Source of the DNA: Hyphococcus sp.
GTDB lineage: Bacteria; Pseudomonadota; Alphaproteobacteria; Caulobacterales; Parvularculaceae
Assembly (NCBI GenBank): GCA_021776415.1
Contig: JAJFFY010000046.1
Span: forward strand, 62,001 to 126,000
Reading direction: 5' to 3'
DNA: 64,000 nucleotides
A program made the translations under genes and the position numbers. This document shows, piece by piece, positions 9,418 to 19,369 of this stretch (position 1 is its first letter; every line of letters starts with the position of its first letter). The notes under the pieces are model-generated. The model was not told the origin of the DNA. It saw only the letters and a program-made list of their open reading frames with translations, and did not search any database.

Positions 9418-11742
9418 GTGGCGTCTTTCAGTAGTAGTCTTGATGAAGCCCTACACAGAGCGATCGCTCTGGCGACCGAACGTGACCATGAGCTGGCAAC
9501 GCTGGAACATCTGCTTCTGGCGCTGACCGAAGACCAGGACGCGGCCGCGGTCATGCGCGCATGTAATGTCGATATCGAACTCTTAAGCCGCCAGCTTTAC
9601 GAATTTATCGAAAACGAGCTTGCCAACCCACAACGTGAAAGCGATGAGCAGGCAAAACCGACGGCGAGCTTCCAGCGGGTCATTCAGCGCTCGGTCATTC
9701 ACGTACAATCGTCGGGCCGTGAAGAGGTGACCGGCGCGAATGTGTTGGTGGCTTTGTTTGCCGAGCGTGAATCCCACGCCGCGCATTTCCTTCAGGACCA
9801 GGATATGACGCGGTTTGATGCGGTCAACTACATCTCGCACGGACTGGCGAAACGGCCGGGCGAGGCGCAACCCAAAATCCCGCGCGGCGTCAGCGATGAC
9901 CCCGAGCAGCAGGGCAAAAACCAGAGCGCGCTTGAAGCTTATTGTGTTGACCTGAATGCTAAAGCTCGCGCCGGAAAAATCGATCCGCTGATCGGGCGCG
10001 AAGCTGAGGTCGAGCGTTCGATCCAGGTGCTTTGCCGCCGGCGCAAGAATAACCCGCTGCTGGTCGGCGATCCCGGCGTTGGCAAAACTGCAATTGCTGA
10101 AGGGTTGGCGCTTAAAATCGTCGATGAAGATGTGCCGGAAGTCCTGGAGAATTCTACTATTTTCGCCCTCGATATGGGCTCGCTCTTGGCTGGCACGCGC
10201 TATCGCGGGGATTTTGAAGAGCGTATCAAAGCGGTGCTGAAGGAGATGGAAGACCATGAAGATGCGATCTTGTTTATCGACGAGATCCACACCGTGGTCG
10301 GCGCGGGCGCCACATCCGGCGGCGCGATGGACGCGTCCAACCTTTTAAAACCGGCGTTGCAATCGGGTGCGCTGCGCTGCATGGGGTCAACCACCTATAA
10401 GGAATTCCGTCAACATTTTGAAAAAGACCGCGCGCTCGCCCGGCGTTTTCAAAAGATTGATGTTGTCGAGCCGTCTATGGAAGATACGGTCAAAATTCTG
10501 ACCGGATTGAAGCCCTATTTTGAAGAACATCACAAAATAACGTATACGGATGAAGCGATCCGCGCCGCAGCCGAGCTATCGTCGAAATATATGTCAGACC
10601 GTAAATTGCCGGATAAGGCCATTGACGTCATTGACGAGGCTGGCGCGCGGCAGATGTTGTTTCCGGCCGATGAACGTAAAAAAATCATCGACACTCCGGA
10701 GATTGAAGATGTGATCGCCAAGATGGCGCGCATCCCACCGCGCTCGGTGTCGAAATCTGACACTGAACGGCTGCAGAAACTGGGCGAAGAATTACGCCGG
10801 GTCGTGTTCGGGCAAGACGAGGCGATCGATCAGCTTGCCGCCGCGATCAAGCTGTCGCGTGCTGGCTTGCGCGAGCCTGAAAAACCGATTGGCTCATATC
10901 TGTTCGCTGGGCCCACGGGCGTTGGCAAAACCGAGGTTGCAAAACAGCTCGCGCTGACGACCGGGGTTGAGCTGATCCGGTTTGACATGTCGGAATATAT
11001 GGAGCGCCACACGGTCTCGCGGCTGATCGGCGCGCCGCCGGGCTATGTCGGATTTGACCAGGGCGGGTTGTTGACCGACGCTGTCAGCCAGCATCCGCAT
11101 TCGGTGTTACTGCTTGATGAAATTGAAAAAGCCCATCCGGAGATTTTCAATATTCTCCTGCAAGTGATGGACAACGGTCAGCTGACCGACACCAACGGCC
11201 GCAAGGTCGATTTCCGCAATGTCATCCTTATCATGACGACCAATGCGGGCGCGGCGGATGCTGCGAAATTTGCGATCGGTTTTGCCGGCGGTAAGAAATC
11301 TGACGAAACCGATGTTGCGATTACGCGCATGTTCTCGCCGGAGTTTCGCAATCGCCTCGATGCGACGATCCACTTTGCCAGTCTCTCGGCGGAAATTATC
11401 CACCGCATCGTTGAGAAGTTTGTGTTGCAGCTGGAAGTGCAACTCGCGGATCGCGGCGTGACGTTTGAGCTTTCTGAAGAGGCGACAGACTGGCTCGCCG
11501 AGCGCGGCTTCGACGATGAAATGGGCGCGCGCCCACTGGCGCGGATCATTCAAGAACACATCAAGAAGCCGATTGCCGATGAAATTCTGTTTGGAAGCCT
11601 CAAAAATGGCGGCCTCGTCAAGGTGATGCGCGACGCGGATGATAAGTCGAAACTGACGTTTGAGTATGTCGCCGATGCCGATACGGGCGCGTCATCGAAA
11701 GACGGCGGCGGTGGGACGAGCGTTCCGGCGCTGGTGGAATAA
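9418..11742 (+). CDS. clpA: ATP-dependent Clp protease ATP-binding subunit ClpA
   Basis: Two AAA+ modules (GDPGVGKTAIAEG; GPTGVGKTEVAKQ), Clp N-domain; GTG start at 9418. Confidence 0.95.
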   Translation: MASFSSSLDEALHRAIALATERDHELATLEHLLLALTEDQDAAAVMRACNVDIELLSRQLYEFIENELANPQRESDEQAKPTASFQRVIQRSVIHVQSSGREEVTGANVLVALFAERESHAAHFLQDQDMTRFDAVNYISHGLAKRPGEAQPKIPRGVSDDPEQQGKNQSALEAYCVDLNAKARAGKIDPLIGREAEVERSIQVLCRRRKNNPLLVGDPGVGKTAIAEGLALKIVDEDVPEVLENSTIFALDMGSLLAGTRYRGDFEERIKAVLKEMEDHEDAILFIDEIHTVVGAGATSGGAMDASNLLKPALQSGALRCMGSTTYKEFRQHFEKDRALARRFQKIDVVEPSMEDTVKILTGLKPYFEEHHKITYTDEAIRAAAELSSKYMSDRKLPDKAIDVIDEAGARQMLFPADERKKIIDTPEIEDVIAKMARIPPRSVSKSDTERLQKLGEELRRVVFGQDEAIDQLAAAIKLSRAGLREPEKPIGSYLFAGPTGVGKTEVAKQLALTTGVELIRFDMSEYMERHTVSRLIGAPPGYVGFDQGGLLTDAVSQHPHSVLLLDEIEKAHPEIFNILLQVMDNGQLTDTNGRKVDFRNVILIMTTNAGAADAAKFAIGFAGGKKSDETDVAITRMFSPEFRNRLDATIHFASLSAEIIHRIVEKFVLQLEVQLADRGVTFELSEEATDWLAERGFDDEMGARPLARIIQEHIKKPIADEILFGSLKNGGLVKVMRDADDKSKLTFEYVADADTGASSKDGGGGTSVPALVE

Positions 11743-11743
11743 G

Positions 11744-11770
11744 CGCGCGGGACGAAGCCGCGCGATTGTT
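11744..11770 (+). terminator. Possible weak terminator after clpA
   Basis: cgcgcgg-gacgaag-ccgcgcg stem followed by attgtttt. Confidence 0.4.
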
Positions 11771-11790
11771 TTCAATCGGCAGCTGCGCGA

Positions 11791-13086
11791 TTATTGTGCA
11801 TTCAGCGGAACGGTCATGATCCGAATCGGCTGCAATTTGGCGTTCTCGCGGACATCCCAGTTGTTGTCGTAAGACGGCCAATTGCTGGTGGCGATATAAT
11901 GCAATTCGGTTTTGACAATCGCACCATGGGTCGGCTCGTTCCAGCCTTGAAGATTTTGTTGCAACACTTCAAAGTCGGTCGCTGCGGTGGCGTCGTCATT
12001 CAAGGTGATCCGGACAATCCGCAGCGGCATGGTTCCATTCTGTATGCCAATCAGCTCACCCTCATAAAGATAAAGCCCGTCAATGCCGCCGAGGTGAGCA
12101 TCAACAATATTCTCAATTGCAGTGACCTCGGCGGTTTCGGTATCGACGATAAATAGCCCGGCGAGGTAGTCTGCGATGAACAGGCGATGGTTTTGTTCGT
12201 CGAGCGCAATGCCCTGGAGGTTGGTGAAGCGCGGATCACTAGCGAAAACCTCAAGCGTATCACTCCCGGGCGTCAATTTGAAAAGCCGCGGCGTTATGGA
12301 ATCGCTTGCATAGGCGGTATCGTCTTTCGCCACCTCCAGATCACCGAGCAAGGCTTCTGGCTCGGTGAAGTGCACCTCGCGCTTGACTGCGCCGGTTGTC
12401 AGATCAAAAACCATGACCGACGAAAAATTGTTTTCAGGGTCGGCCTGTTTGTAAGCCAGTTGATTGTTCACCGCCGCCCATAGCCTGTCGTCGCGGACTT
12501 CAATGTCAAAGACGCCGCCGTTTGCGACGGCAATTTCCTTTGGCGCGGTTGCGTCGCTAAGGTCGATGATTTTTCCGGTTCTTACGGAACCGATAAACTG
12601 AGCGCCGTTCCGGCCAACCGCATAGGCCTCAGGCAACAAACTCACATCGTCATGGAGTGCAAGCACAACACTGTCGCCAGTCGGCTTTAGATTTGCCGCA
12701 AATTGCGCATCAATTTCCGCAAAAGCTGACTCGGCTTTTAGTTCATCAAAGCCTTCGTGACCGGACAGATCGATAACCAGTCCGCGTTTTGAAATTTCCT
12801 CGGTGAGCGCCAGGGCGCCGGCAGTATCGCCATTGAGCTGGCACGCGAGAATGCGCATCTTCCAAACATAAAGCGAATAGGGTCGCAGCGCCTGGGCCGC
12901 AGCGAGAGCATCGTTTAGCGCTGGCCAGTCTTCACTCTGAAAAGCCTCGCCGGCCGTGGCCATGATGGCTTGATAAGTAGGCGTATCATTATCGGCGTTA
13001 GCTGACGCCGATAGGACAACGACCAGCATCGCTGCGCCAAACAGCATTTTCCTCATCACACTTCTCCGAAAGTACCCGCGACGCAA
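11791..13086 (-). CDS. Secreted beta-propeller (SMP-30/lactonase-like) protein
   Basis: Signal peptide (MLFGAAMLVVVLSASANA), repeats such as FTNLQGIALDEQNHRLFIADYLAGLFIVDTET. Confidence 0.55.
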   Translation of the reverse strand: MRRGYFRRSVMRKMLFGAAMLVVVLSASANADNDTPTYQAIMATAGEAFQSEDWPALNDALAAAQALRPYSLYVWKMRILACQLNGDTAGALALTEEISKRGLVIDLSGHEGFDELKAESAFAEIDAQFAANLKPTGDSVVLALHDDVSLLPEAYAVGRNGAQFIGSVRTGKIIDLSDATAPKEIAVANGGVFDIEVRDDRLWAAVNNQLAYKQADPENNFSSVMVFDLTTGAVKREVHFTEPEALLGDLEVAKDDTAYASDSITPRLFKLTPGSDTLEVFASDPRFTNLQGIALDEQNHRLFIADYLAGLFIVDTETAEVTAIENIVDAHLGGIDGLYLYEGELIGIQNGTMPLRIVRITLNDDATAATDFEVLQQNLQGWNEPTHGAIVKTELHYIATSNWPSYDNNWDVRENAKLQPIRIMTVPLNAQ

Positions 13087-13185
13087 TTCTCACATAGCTT
13101 GAGCGGGAATGGCAATGGTAGGGGCGCCAGGATGAATGATGCTCAGGTTTTGGCTAGCCAAAATGAAAACGCTACTGTGTCACAT

Positions 13186-13223
13186 AAAAACCCCCGGCAC
13201 ATTATTGCTCATGCGCCAGGGTG
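13186..13223 (-). terminator. Rho-independent terminator downstream of the Flp-type pilin gene
   Basis: On the minus strand: ACCCTGGCGCAT-gagcaata-ATGTGCCGGGGGT followed by TTTTT. Confidence 0.6.
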
Positions 13224-13262
13224 TGGTTCGATAAAAAACTTTGAGGCGTGGCAGTCAGAAAA

Positions 13263-13703
13263 TTATTTCTTCTTTTTCTTCTTGCCTTTTTTCTTCTTCT
13301 TGCCCTTCTTCTTTTTCTTTGGCTTTTTAGCTTTTGGGGCGCCACTGCCGCTGCCGGAGGCGCCGCTACCCCCGCTGCCGCCATTGTTGCTTCCTGCGCT
13401 ATCGCCACCGCCACCCGAGGTTCCGCTACCGTCGCCTGTCGTTCCACTGTCGCCGCCGGCGCCGCTATCACCACTGTCGCCACCACCGTCGTGGTTGGCG
13501 CCATTGCCATTTATGGACGCATTCATCCCCATCAGCGCGCCGCTGGTTGCAACGCCGACCTGACCGACGGAGACAATTGTGGCGCCGCCGATCAAGGCGG
13601 CCACCAGCGCGTATTCGATGGCGCTTAGCCCGGATTGATCGCGCGAGAACTCGCCAAGTTTTTTAAAAATATGAAACCGTTTCCTAGATTTTTGGATCCG
13701 CAT
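13263..13703 (-). CDS. Flp family type IVb pilin with Gly/Ser-rich linker and poly-lysine C-terminus
   Basis: FSRDQSGLSAIEYALVAALIGGATIVSVG prepilin/Flp motif; then GDSGDSGAGGDSGTTGDG... and APKAKKPKKKKKGKKKKKGKKKKKK*. Confidence 0.75.
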   Translation of the reverse strand: MRIQKSRKRFHIFKKLGEFSRDQSGLSAIEYALVAALIGGATIVSVGQVGVATSGALMGMNASINGNGANHDGGGDSGDSGAGGDSGTTGDGSGTSGGGGDSAGSNNGGSGGSGASGSGSGAPKAKKPKKKKKGKKKKKGKKKKKK

Positions 13704-13884
13704 GACAAACTCATCCCTAATCAGCTACACAACACTGGCCGCACGCATATCAGCCTACAAACTGACAAATATAAAAAGCCGGAATTATATAAAAATTTTC
13801 TTAAATATGGAATGTTTTCTCAATAAATATAAAAAAATGATTTCTACAAAGAGGATATACAGTAAATTTTGTATTTACCATAAA

Positions 13885-14922
13885 TTAAAGACGCCATTCG
13901 CCTAGCGGATTAAACGCGTGAAAGGCGAATGCAAAAATGACGTCATAGGAAATATCTTCCCATTCGCCGGCCGTGGTGAGGCGCTGGACCACAACATCGC
14001 CAACATCGCGTCCATCGCGAATGCGTTCCGTATCGAGCGCGGATGCCTGTCCGGCGCGCCAGGATAGCCTGACGCCGCCTTCTTCGATGACGCCGGCTTT
14101 CGCAAGGCGCGTCAGGCTGTAGGCGACATTATCGACAACAACAACGCGCGCTAAGGGCTCAATACCATCCGGCATGCCGCCGCGATAGAGAAACGGCCAG
14201 CGCTCGGTATCATAGCGAAAATAGGGATTGCGTCCGTAGCGGTCGTCGCGCGGGTCATTTGGGATCAAAACCACGCCGTCGGCGTGCCGCCGTTTAAAGC
14301 TGGCGAATGATTCAAGGCGGGTGATGCGGCGTTTAAGCTTTTGCCCGGTCATCGCGCCGACAATGGCCTCACCATCATATTGCTGCCACCAGCTTTCAGT
14401 ACCCCGATCATACATGACAAGATCGGATTTTCTGAGCTTACCGGAAACGCCGAACTGTGCCGGTTCGCTATGAAGAATGCGGTCAAACACAATTCCGGTG
14501 TTACACAACGGGCAATAGGTGATCACGACTGGCGCGCCGCCGACGATGTCATTGACGATTTCATGATAGATCATGATCCGTAGTGGATAAGCGCGTGCGT
14601 CGCCGTTGATATCGACGCTGATGACCGGGTCACGCTCGCTGAGCGAGAATCCTCCACTTCGGCGCCTGTTTTTACGTTGCGAAGGGCGGCCCTCGAGAAC
14701 AATTTTATCGGCGGATATGAATTGCGGGTCGTCTATGGACTGAATGGCGTCTTTGGGGATGATCGATTCGATTTCATCCAGAGCAACACTGTGCTTTGAA
14801 AAATTTGTCAGCGGCCATTCGCCCCGCCACGAGTCGGCTCGGTCATATTGCGCGCCGGCGGGCTGGAAAATTGCCGCGCAAAGAACGATGGATAGCCAAA
14901 GAACCAATCTTGTCGAACGCAT
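13885..14922 (-). CDS. DUF3179 domain-containing protein
   Basis: RAYPLRIMIYHEIVNDIVGGAPVVITYCPLCNTGIVFDR; signal peptide. Confidence 0.88.
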   Translation of the reverse strand: MRSTRLVLWLSIVLCAAIFQPAGAQYDRADSWRGEWPLTNFSKHSVALDEIESIIPKDAIQSIDDPQFISADKIVLEGRPSQRKNRRRSGGFSLSERDPVISVDINGDARAYPLRIMIYHEIVNDIVGGAPVVITYCPLCNTGIVFDRILHSEPAQFGVSGKLRKSDLVMYDRGTESWWQQYDGEAIVGAMTGQKLKRRITRLESFASFKRRHADGVVLIPNDPRDDRYGRNPYFRYDTERWPFLYRGGMPDGIEPLARVVVVDNVAYSLTRLAKAGVIEEGGVRLSWRAGQASALDTERIRDGRDVGDVVVQRLTTAGEWEDISYDVIFAFAFHAFNPLGEWRL

Positions 14923-15056
14923 AAAGCCACTGCATGTTTGCGATGAGCCTAGTCTAGAGACACGCTATCCTGGCGCGAATGAAACCTTTTCACATCCGCG
15001 TGTATGTAAGAGTATTTTGTACCAAGCTGCAGGCAGCTTGCACAAGAATCTAGCGC

Positions 15057-15096
15057 AAAAAAGCCGCCGCGGGGGAGTGCCGCGGCGGCTTTTTTG
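15057..15096 (-). terminator. Rho-independent terminator (bidirectional form) after the DM13 gene
   Basis: aaaaaagccgccgcg-ggggagtg-ccgcggcggctttttt. Confidence 0.85.
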
Positions 15097-15140
15097 ATTG
15101 GCGCTCAAGGGGGAGGGGGGCGAGCGCCTTTGTAATTTTG

Positions 15141-15602
15141 TCATCGAATGTTGGCGGCGCTCCAAAGTTTGGCGTATGCTTGGCAATGGATCAGGATCGA
15201 TTTGAAGCTCGCAAGATCCACGCTGTCAGGAATTAGATAAATCTGTTCGCCTTCATTGCTTGTCAGCGGTGCGATCAGTCTGGAGCCTTGCGTTGCGTTG
15301 CGGCCATTGGCGTTTTGTGCAGCCAGCGGCGACATAAAGATTTTGAGGTCAGGCGCTTTGCGGGTTTTGAAATCCGCGGAAAGCTTGATGAAGGTTTTGT
15401 CGCCTTCGGAGAAAATTTCCCATGTGCCGGATGATTTGAAAGATTTCTTCGTCCAGACGCCTGATAAAAGTAACGCGGGGGTTTCAGCCGCAACCGCAGC
15501 GTCTGCTGCAGATGCCGGGGCGCTCACCGCACCAAGCGATAGGGCGACGGCGGCAATCCCGCTCAAAATGATAGCTCGTTTTCTCATATCCGTCCTCAAC
15601 AT
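15141..15602 (-). CDS. DM13 domain-containing secreted protein
   Basis: KKSFKSSGTWEIFSEGDKTFIKLSADFKTRKAPDLKIFMSP; signal peptide. Confidence 0.75.
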   Translation of the reverse strand: MLRTDMRKRAIILSGIAAVALSLGAVSAPASAADAAVAAETPALLLSGVWTKKSFKSSGTWEIFSEGDKTFIKLSADFKTRKAPDLKIFMSPLAAQNANGRNATQGSRLIAPLTSNEGEQIYLIPDSVDLASFKSILIHCQAYAKLWSAANIR

Positions 15603-15720
15603 TGTCGCTCGCTAGCCTTGTCTATATGCGATTACAGATAGGCTGCCGCGCCGCTCACAGGCAAAACACGAGCCCGAGAGCAAGGTGACGATGGTGTGAG
15701 GGGGGCGTGAGGGCGTGTGA

Positions 15721-16155
15721 TTAAAGCGCGGCGCGGATTTTCGTGGCGGTTTTTTCAAGCTGTTCCGTATCCGCCGGACCGCCTGAGGCGTGAGCGCCAA
15801 GGTTGCGCTCCTCATATACGGGAATAATATGAAAATGCAGATGATAGACGGTTTGCCCCGCTGGTGCGCCGTTAAACTGCGCAACGCGAATACCGTCGGG
15901 CGCTAAGCCGTCCCTGACCGCTCGCGCCACTTTTTTAACAGCGACGGTTAATGCCGCCAGGTCATTGTCATCAACATCAAATAAATTGGTCACCATTGCC
16001 TGCTTGTGAATGACCAGGCAATGCCCCTCGCTTTGCGGAAATACATCCATAAAAGCGAGTATGGCGTCAGTTTCATGTATTTTCACGGAAGGAATTTCGT
16101 CGCGAATTATTTTGGCGAAGATGTTTTCGGGGTCGTATTGCGCCTCAAGGCTCAT
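15721..16155 (-). CDS. HIT family protein
   Basis: FAKIIRDEIPSVKIHETD...GHCLVIHK...QTVYHLHFHIIPVYE (HxHxH). Confidence 0.93.
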   Translation of the reverse strand: MSLEAQYDPENIFAKIIRDEIPSVKIHETDAILAFMDVFPQSEGHCLVIHKQAMVTNLFDVDDNDLAALTVAVKKVARAVRDGLAPDGIRVAQFNGAPAGQTVYHLHFHIIPVYEERNLGAHASGGPADTEQLEKTATKIRAAL

Positions 16156-16388
16156 TCGTGGTCCTCGCTACCGTCAAGCGCGGCGCCGCCGCTCTCTGCA
16201 TTTGCCAACAGTGTCAGCGCTTCTGCTTCCTGGGCTACAGGTACGGCAATGCGGACGCCGCCGGTGACAACCGGGAGGACGGAATTAATCGCGCCGTCCA
16301 TAAGCTCTGCGTCAATGCCGTGTGCATTGAGGAAGCCGACGATGATTTTGGCTTCCTGTAGATTGTGCATGCGTTTGATGGTTTTCAT
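16152..16388 (-). CDS. DUF2007 domain-containing protein
   Basis: LQEAKIIVGFLNAHGIDAELMDGAINSVLPVVTGGVRIAVPVAQEAEALTLL; start overlaps the HIT gene in the same operon. Confidence 0.8.
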   Translation of the reverse strand: MKTIKRMHNLQEAKIIVGFLNAHGIDAELMDGAINSVLPVVTGGVRIAVPVAQEAEALTLLANAESGGAALDGSEDHE

Positions 16389-16465
16389 ACAATCTCGATT
16401 TCTGACTTTGAACGGACAAAAGCAACATATGGGTTCGCGGCTCTTTGCTCAACTGGCCTGATGCA

Positions 16466-16948
16466 CTACTGGCGCTCGCGCTGTCTGGCGCGGTCGCGAA
16501 GGTTTTCGAGCCAGATTTGATGGAACTTATGCATTTGGCGCGGCCGCAGGCTGTGGCCAATCCGCGCCAGAAACCCGTCTTGCGTTTCTTCAGTGAGGAC
16601 ATGGCAGCCTTGCGGCGTCGTGGTGATCAGCCATGCGTGATAGACGTCAATCCCAAACGCGTTCGCGCTCCAGGCGATGCGCTCATGGGGAATAAATTCC
16701 TCAACTTTGGTGTTGATGGTGACGCCAAAAGTTTTCCAGCGGAACCGCGCGCCATCTGTCAATCGCCCATCCGGCGCATCTTTGACGACGACATTGGCGG
16801 CGTTGGGATACCAGTCGGGCCATGCTGACGCTTGCACCAGACACTCCCAAACCGCCGCTGGTGAGATGTTCATCGCCAACTCATTAACAACGTGTACAGC
16901 GCAATTTTCAGGCCGGTACCGTTCCGGCCAGTTTATCGTTGGCGTCAT
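16466..16948 (-). CDS. SRPBCC domain-containing protein
   Basis: INISPAAVWECLVQASAWPDWYPNAANV...DGARFRWKTFGVTINTKVEEFIPHERIAWS. Confidence 0.75.
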   Translation of the reverse strand: MTPTINWPERYRPENCAVHVVNELAMNISPAAVWECLVQASAWPDWYPNAANVVVKDAPDGRLTDGARFRWKTFGVTINTKVEEFIPHERIAWSANAFGIDVYHAWLITTTPQGCHVLTEETQDGFLARIGHSLRPRQMHKFHQIWLENLRDRARQRERQ

Positions 16949-16949
16949 C

Positions 16950-18113
16950 TTATGGCGTCCCATTTTTCTTAAACGGTGTGAATTGTTTCAAGGCTTCAAT
17001 GCCTTGGCCGGTCTGATCGCGTTCGGCTTCTAAATACTGATAGATCGCGTCGCGGAAGCCGCTATCTTCAATCCAGTGCGCGGAATAGGTGGCGACCGGT
17101 TCATAGCCTCTGGTGATTTTGTGTTCGCCCTGAGCGCCCGCCTCAACGCGCGCGAGGCCGCGTTCAATCGCGAAATCCATGGCCTGATAGTAACAAATCT
17201 CAAAATGCAGAAATGGCGCATCTTCGCTGCATCCCCAATAGCGTCCATACAGCGTGTCGCCGCCAATGAAATTGAGCGCGCCGGCGACGGGCTCGCCATT
17301 GCGTTCGGCGACAATGAACAATAGCTGCTCAGGCATATACTCGGCAATCAGATCAAAAAAACTTCGCGTCAGATAGGGGTGACCCCATTTGCGTGCGCCG
17401 GTGTCCTGATAGAAACGCCACATCGCGTCCCAGTGACGCGGCGTTATCTCCGCTCCAAGCAAGCGTCGGATCACCAACCCATCCGACAACGCGCCGCGCC
17501 GCTCCCGGCGGATGGTCTTGCGTTTGCGCGATGAAAGCTGGTCCAGAAAATCGTCAAAGGATTTATAGCCGCGATTGAACCAATGATATTGCTCGCCCAT
17601 CCGTGCGAGAAAACCGGCCTCGGTGAGGGGTTCCTGGTCTTGCTTGGAGATAAAATTGACATGCAGGGAGGATGCGCCCAACTGCGCCGTCATCTGCCGC
17701 AAGGCGCTCGCGAGATTGCGTTTCGCGGCGCTGTCCCTGGCCAACAAACGTGGCCCCGGAACCGGCGTGAATGGCGCGGCGCAAACCAGTTTCGGGTAAT
17801 ACCGCCCACCGGCGCGGGCGTAAGCATCGGCCCAATGGTGATCGAACACATATTCGCCCTGGCTGTGACCTTTGGCGTAGAGCGGCGCGGCGGCGACGAT
17901 TTCGCCGCGTTCTTCCAGCAGGAGATGTATGGGCGCCCATCCGGCTTCATGGGCAACGGATTTCGACGCCTCCAGCGCGGCGAGAAATTCATGGGCGACG
18001 AACGGATTGAAAGGCTCGCCAGCAGGGTTTGCCAGCGCGTTCCAGATCGCCGGGTCAATCTCATCGATTGAAGAGACCGTCCGCGCCAGAAATGCGTCAG
18101 AGCCGTCGGGCAT
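16950..18113 (-). CDS. GNAT family N-acetyltransferase (peptidogalycan biosynthesis / DUF482 type)
   Basis: NPFVAHEFLAALEASKSV...SSRKRKTIRRER...GRYWGCSEDAPFLHFEICYYQAMDFAIERGLARVEAGAQGEHKITRGYEPV. Confidence 0.85.
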   Translation of the reverse strand: MPDGSDAFLARTVSSIDEIDPAIWNALANPAGEPFNPFVAHEFLAALEASKSVAHEAGWAPIHLLLEERGEIVAAAPLYAKGHSQGEYVFDHHWADAYARAGGRYYPKLVCAAPFTPVPGPRLLARDSAAKRNLASALRQMTAQLGASSLHVNFISKQDQEPLTEAGFLARMGEQYHWFNRGYKSFDDFLDQLSSRKRKTIRRERRGALSDGLVIRRLLGAEITPRHWDAMWRFYQDTGARKWGHPYLTRSFFDLIAEYMPEQLLFIVAERNGEPVAGALNFIGGDTLYGRYWGCSEDAPFLHFEICYYQAMDFAIERGLARVEAGAQGEHKITRGYEPVATYSAHWIEDSGFRDAIYQYLEAERDQTGQGIEALKQFTPFKKNGTP

Positions 18114-18586
18114 TATTTGATCTCGAATACGCCGTCGACCTCAACGGCTGCATCCATGGGCAAGGACGGCGCGCCGACCGCCGCGCGCGCATGGCGGCCC
18201 CGCTCGCCGAAGACTGCAACCATCAGGTCGGAGGTTCCGTTGATCACCTTGGGTTGGCCGGTAAAATCATCGGTGCAGTTGATGAAGCCGCCAAGTTTTA
18301 CAACGCGTGCAACCCGGTCGAGATCGCCGTCGCAAGCCGCTTTCAGTTGCGCGATGAGATTGACGCCGCAAGCATGGGCCGCCATCACGCCTTGCTCCAC
18401 ATCAAGCTCGCGCCCGAGTTTTCCGGTGATCAAACCATCCGGGCCAATCGACACTTGACCGGAGATGAAAACCAGTTTTCCGCTGATGACATAAGGGACA
18501 TAGTTTGCAACCGGCGCCGTAGGCTCGGGCAAGACGATACCGAGTTCGGCGAGCTGGTTTTCAATTTGCGACATAGGACTCCTCAT
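18113..18586 (-). CDS. RidA family protein
   Basis: LVFISGQVSIGPDGLITGKLGRELDVEQG...RVVKLGGFINC; 1-bp overlap with the GNAT gene. Confidence 0.88.
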   Translation of the reverse strand: MRSPMSQIENQLAELGIVLPEPTAPVANYVPYVISGKLVFISGQVSIGPDGLITGKLGRELDVEQGVMAAHACGVNLIAQLKAACDGDLDRVARVVKLGGFINCTDDFTGQPKVINGTSDLMVAVFGERGRHARAAVGAPSLPMDAAVEVDGVFEIK

Positions 18587-18612
18587 TAATTTTAGTTTTA
18601 GCTGATCATATC

Positions 18613-19347
18613 TTAACCATGAAATTCACCAAATGCGACAATAGCAGAATGCAATGCGGGGCATTTTATCTGCAGGACATCATTTTTACCTGATGTAGGC
18701 CTGGAAATGATTTTAAGTGCGATGCGTCTCTCATTTTCAATTTGTAGCCTCGTGGGTTTTGTCCAAATCCCAAATGCGGGATCGGCACGTCCCGTATATT
18801 TTTCGGAGTCAGTTATCTCTTTGCTGCGGTCACCGTAGTTGCATAGATGTTGTCCCAAATATGACGCGCCGAAAATAGCACCGGCCCATGATATTAAACA
18901 TTCAGAAAGCGTCGGAATATCAAACACGATAAAATTTGTGTATTTCGGCTCCGGTACGTAGTCTGGATAATTGGGACATCCATGCATCATCTTGTCATGA
19001 TGCGTTTGGTTGTATGGTCCATTAGATAGACACAATAAAAATTCGTCTACCTCTGCCTGTGCGGTCAGTCCTCCGACGCCGGGGGCCGCTCCATATACCG
19101 TATTCTCGACCATTTTTATGCCGCCGACATACAAGGGCTTTCCCATTTCTTGGCGTCCGCTTCCTAAGTACCTATAGAGAACGCCCTCTTCGTTATCTGA
19201 CATTAGCCCATTTTTGGCTTCCGCTTCTCTGTAGTAGCTATGCGGACGCAGCCATACTTCGCCAGAAAGGATTGATTCGGCGATAGCAGGTTCACAGTAC
19301 TTAACGCTAAGCAATTCACCGAAGTTATGATCTTCTCTGTCGCTCAC
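18613..19347 (-). CDS. Hypothetical protein (possibly DUF2971-like)
   Basis: Intact 244 aa ORF starting MSDREDHNFGELLSVKYCEPAIAESILSGEVWLRPHSYYREAEAKNG; no family confidently recognised. Confidence 0.6.
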   Translation of the reverse strand: MSDREDHNFGELLSVKYCEPAIAESILSGEVWLRPHSYYREAEAKNGLMSDNEEGVLYRYLGSGRQEMGKPLYVGGIKMVENTVYGAAPGVGGLTAQAEVDEFLLCLSNGPYNQTHHDKMMHGCPNYPDYVPEPKYTNFIVFDIPTLSECLISWAGAIFGASYLGQHLCNYGDRSKEITDSEKYTGRADPAFGIWTKPTRLQIENERRIALKIISRPTSGKNDVLQIKCPALHSAIVAFGEFHG

Positions 19348-19369
19348 AAATAATGCTCCTCTAATGTCC

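Noticed and set aside
9583-10290. 235 aa minus-strand ORF inside clpA
   Set aside because: Antisense shadow of a conserved gene.
13099-13563. Plus-strand 154 aa ORF with poly-Phe and Pro/Leu-rich tract (NYFFFFFLPFFFFLPFFFFFG)
   Set aside because: It is the antisense reading of the poly-Lys/Gly-rich pilin tail; no independent coding evidence.
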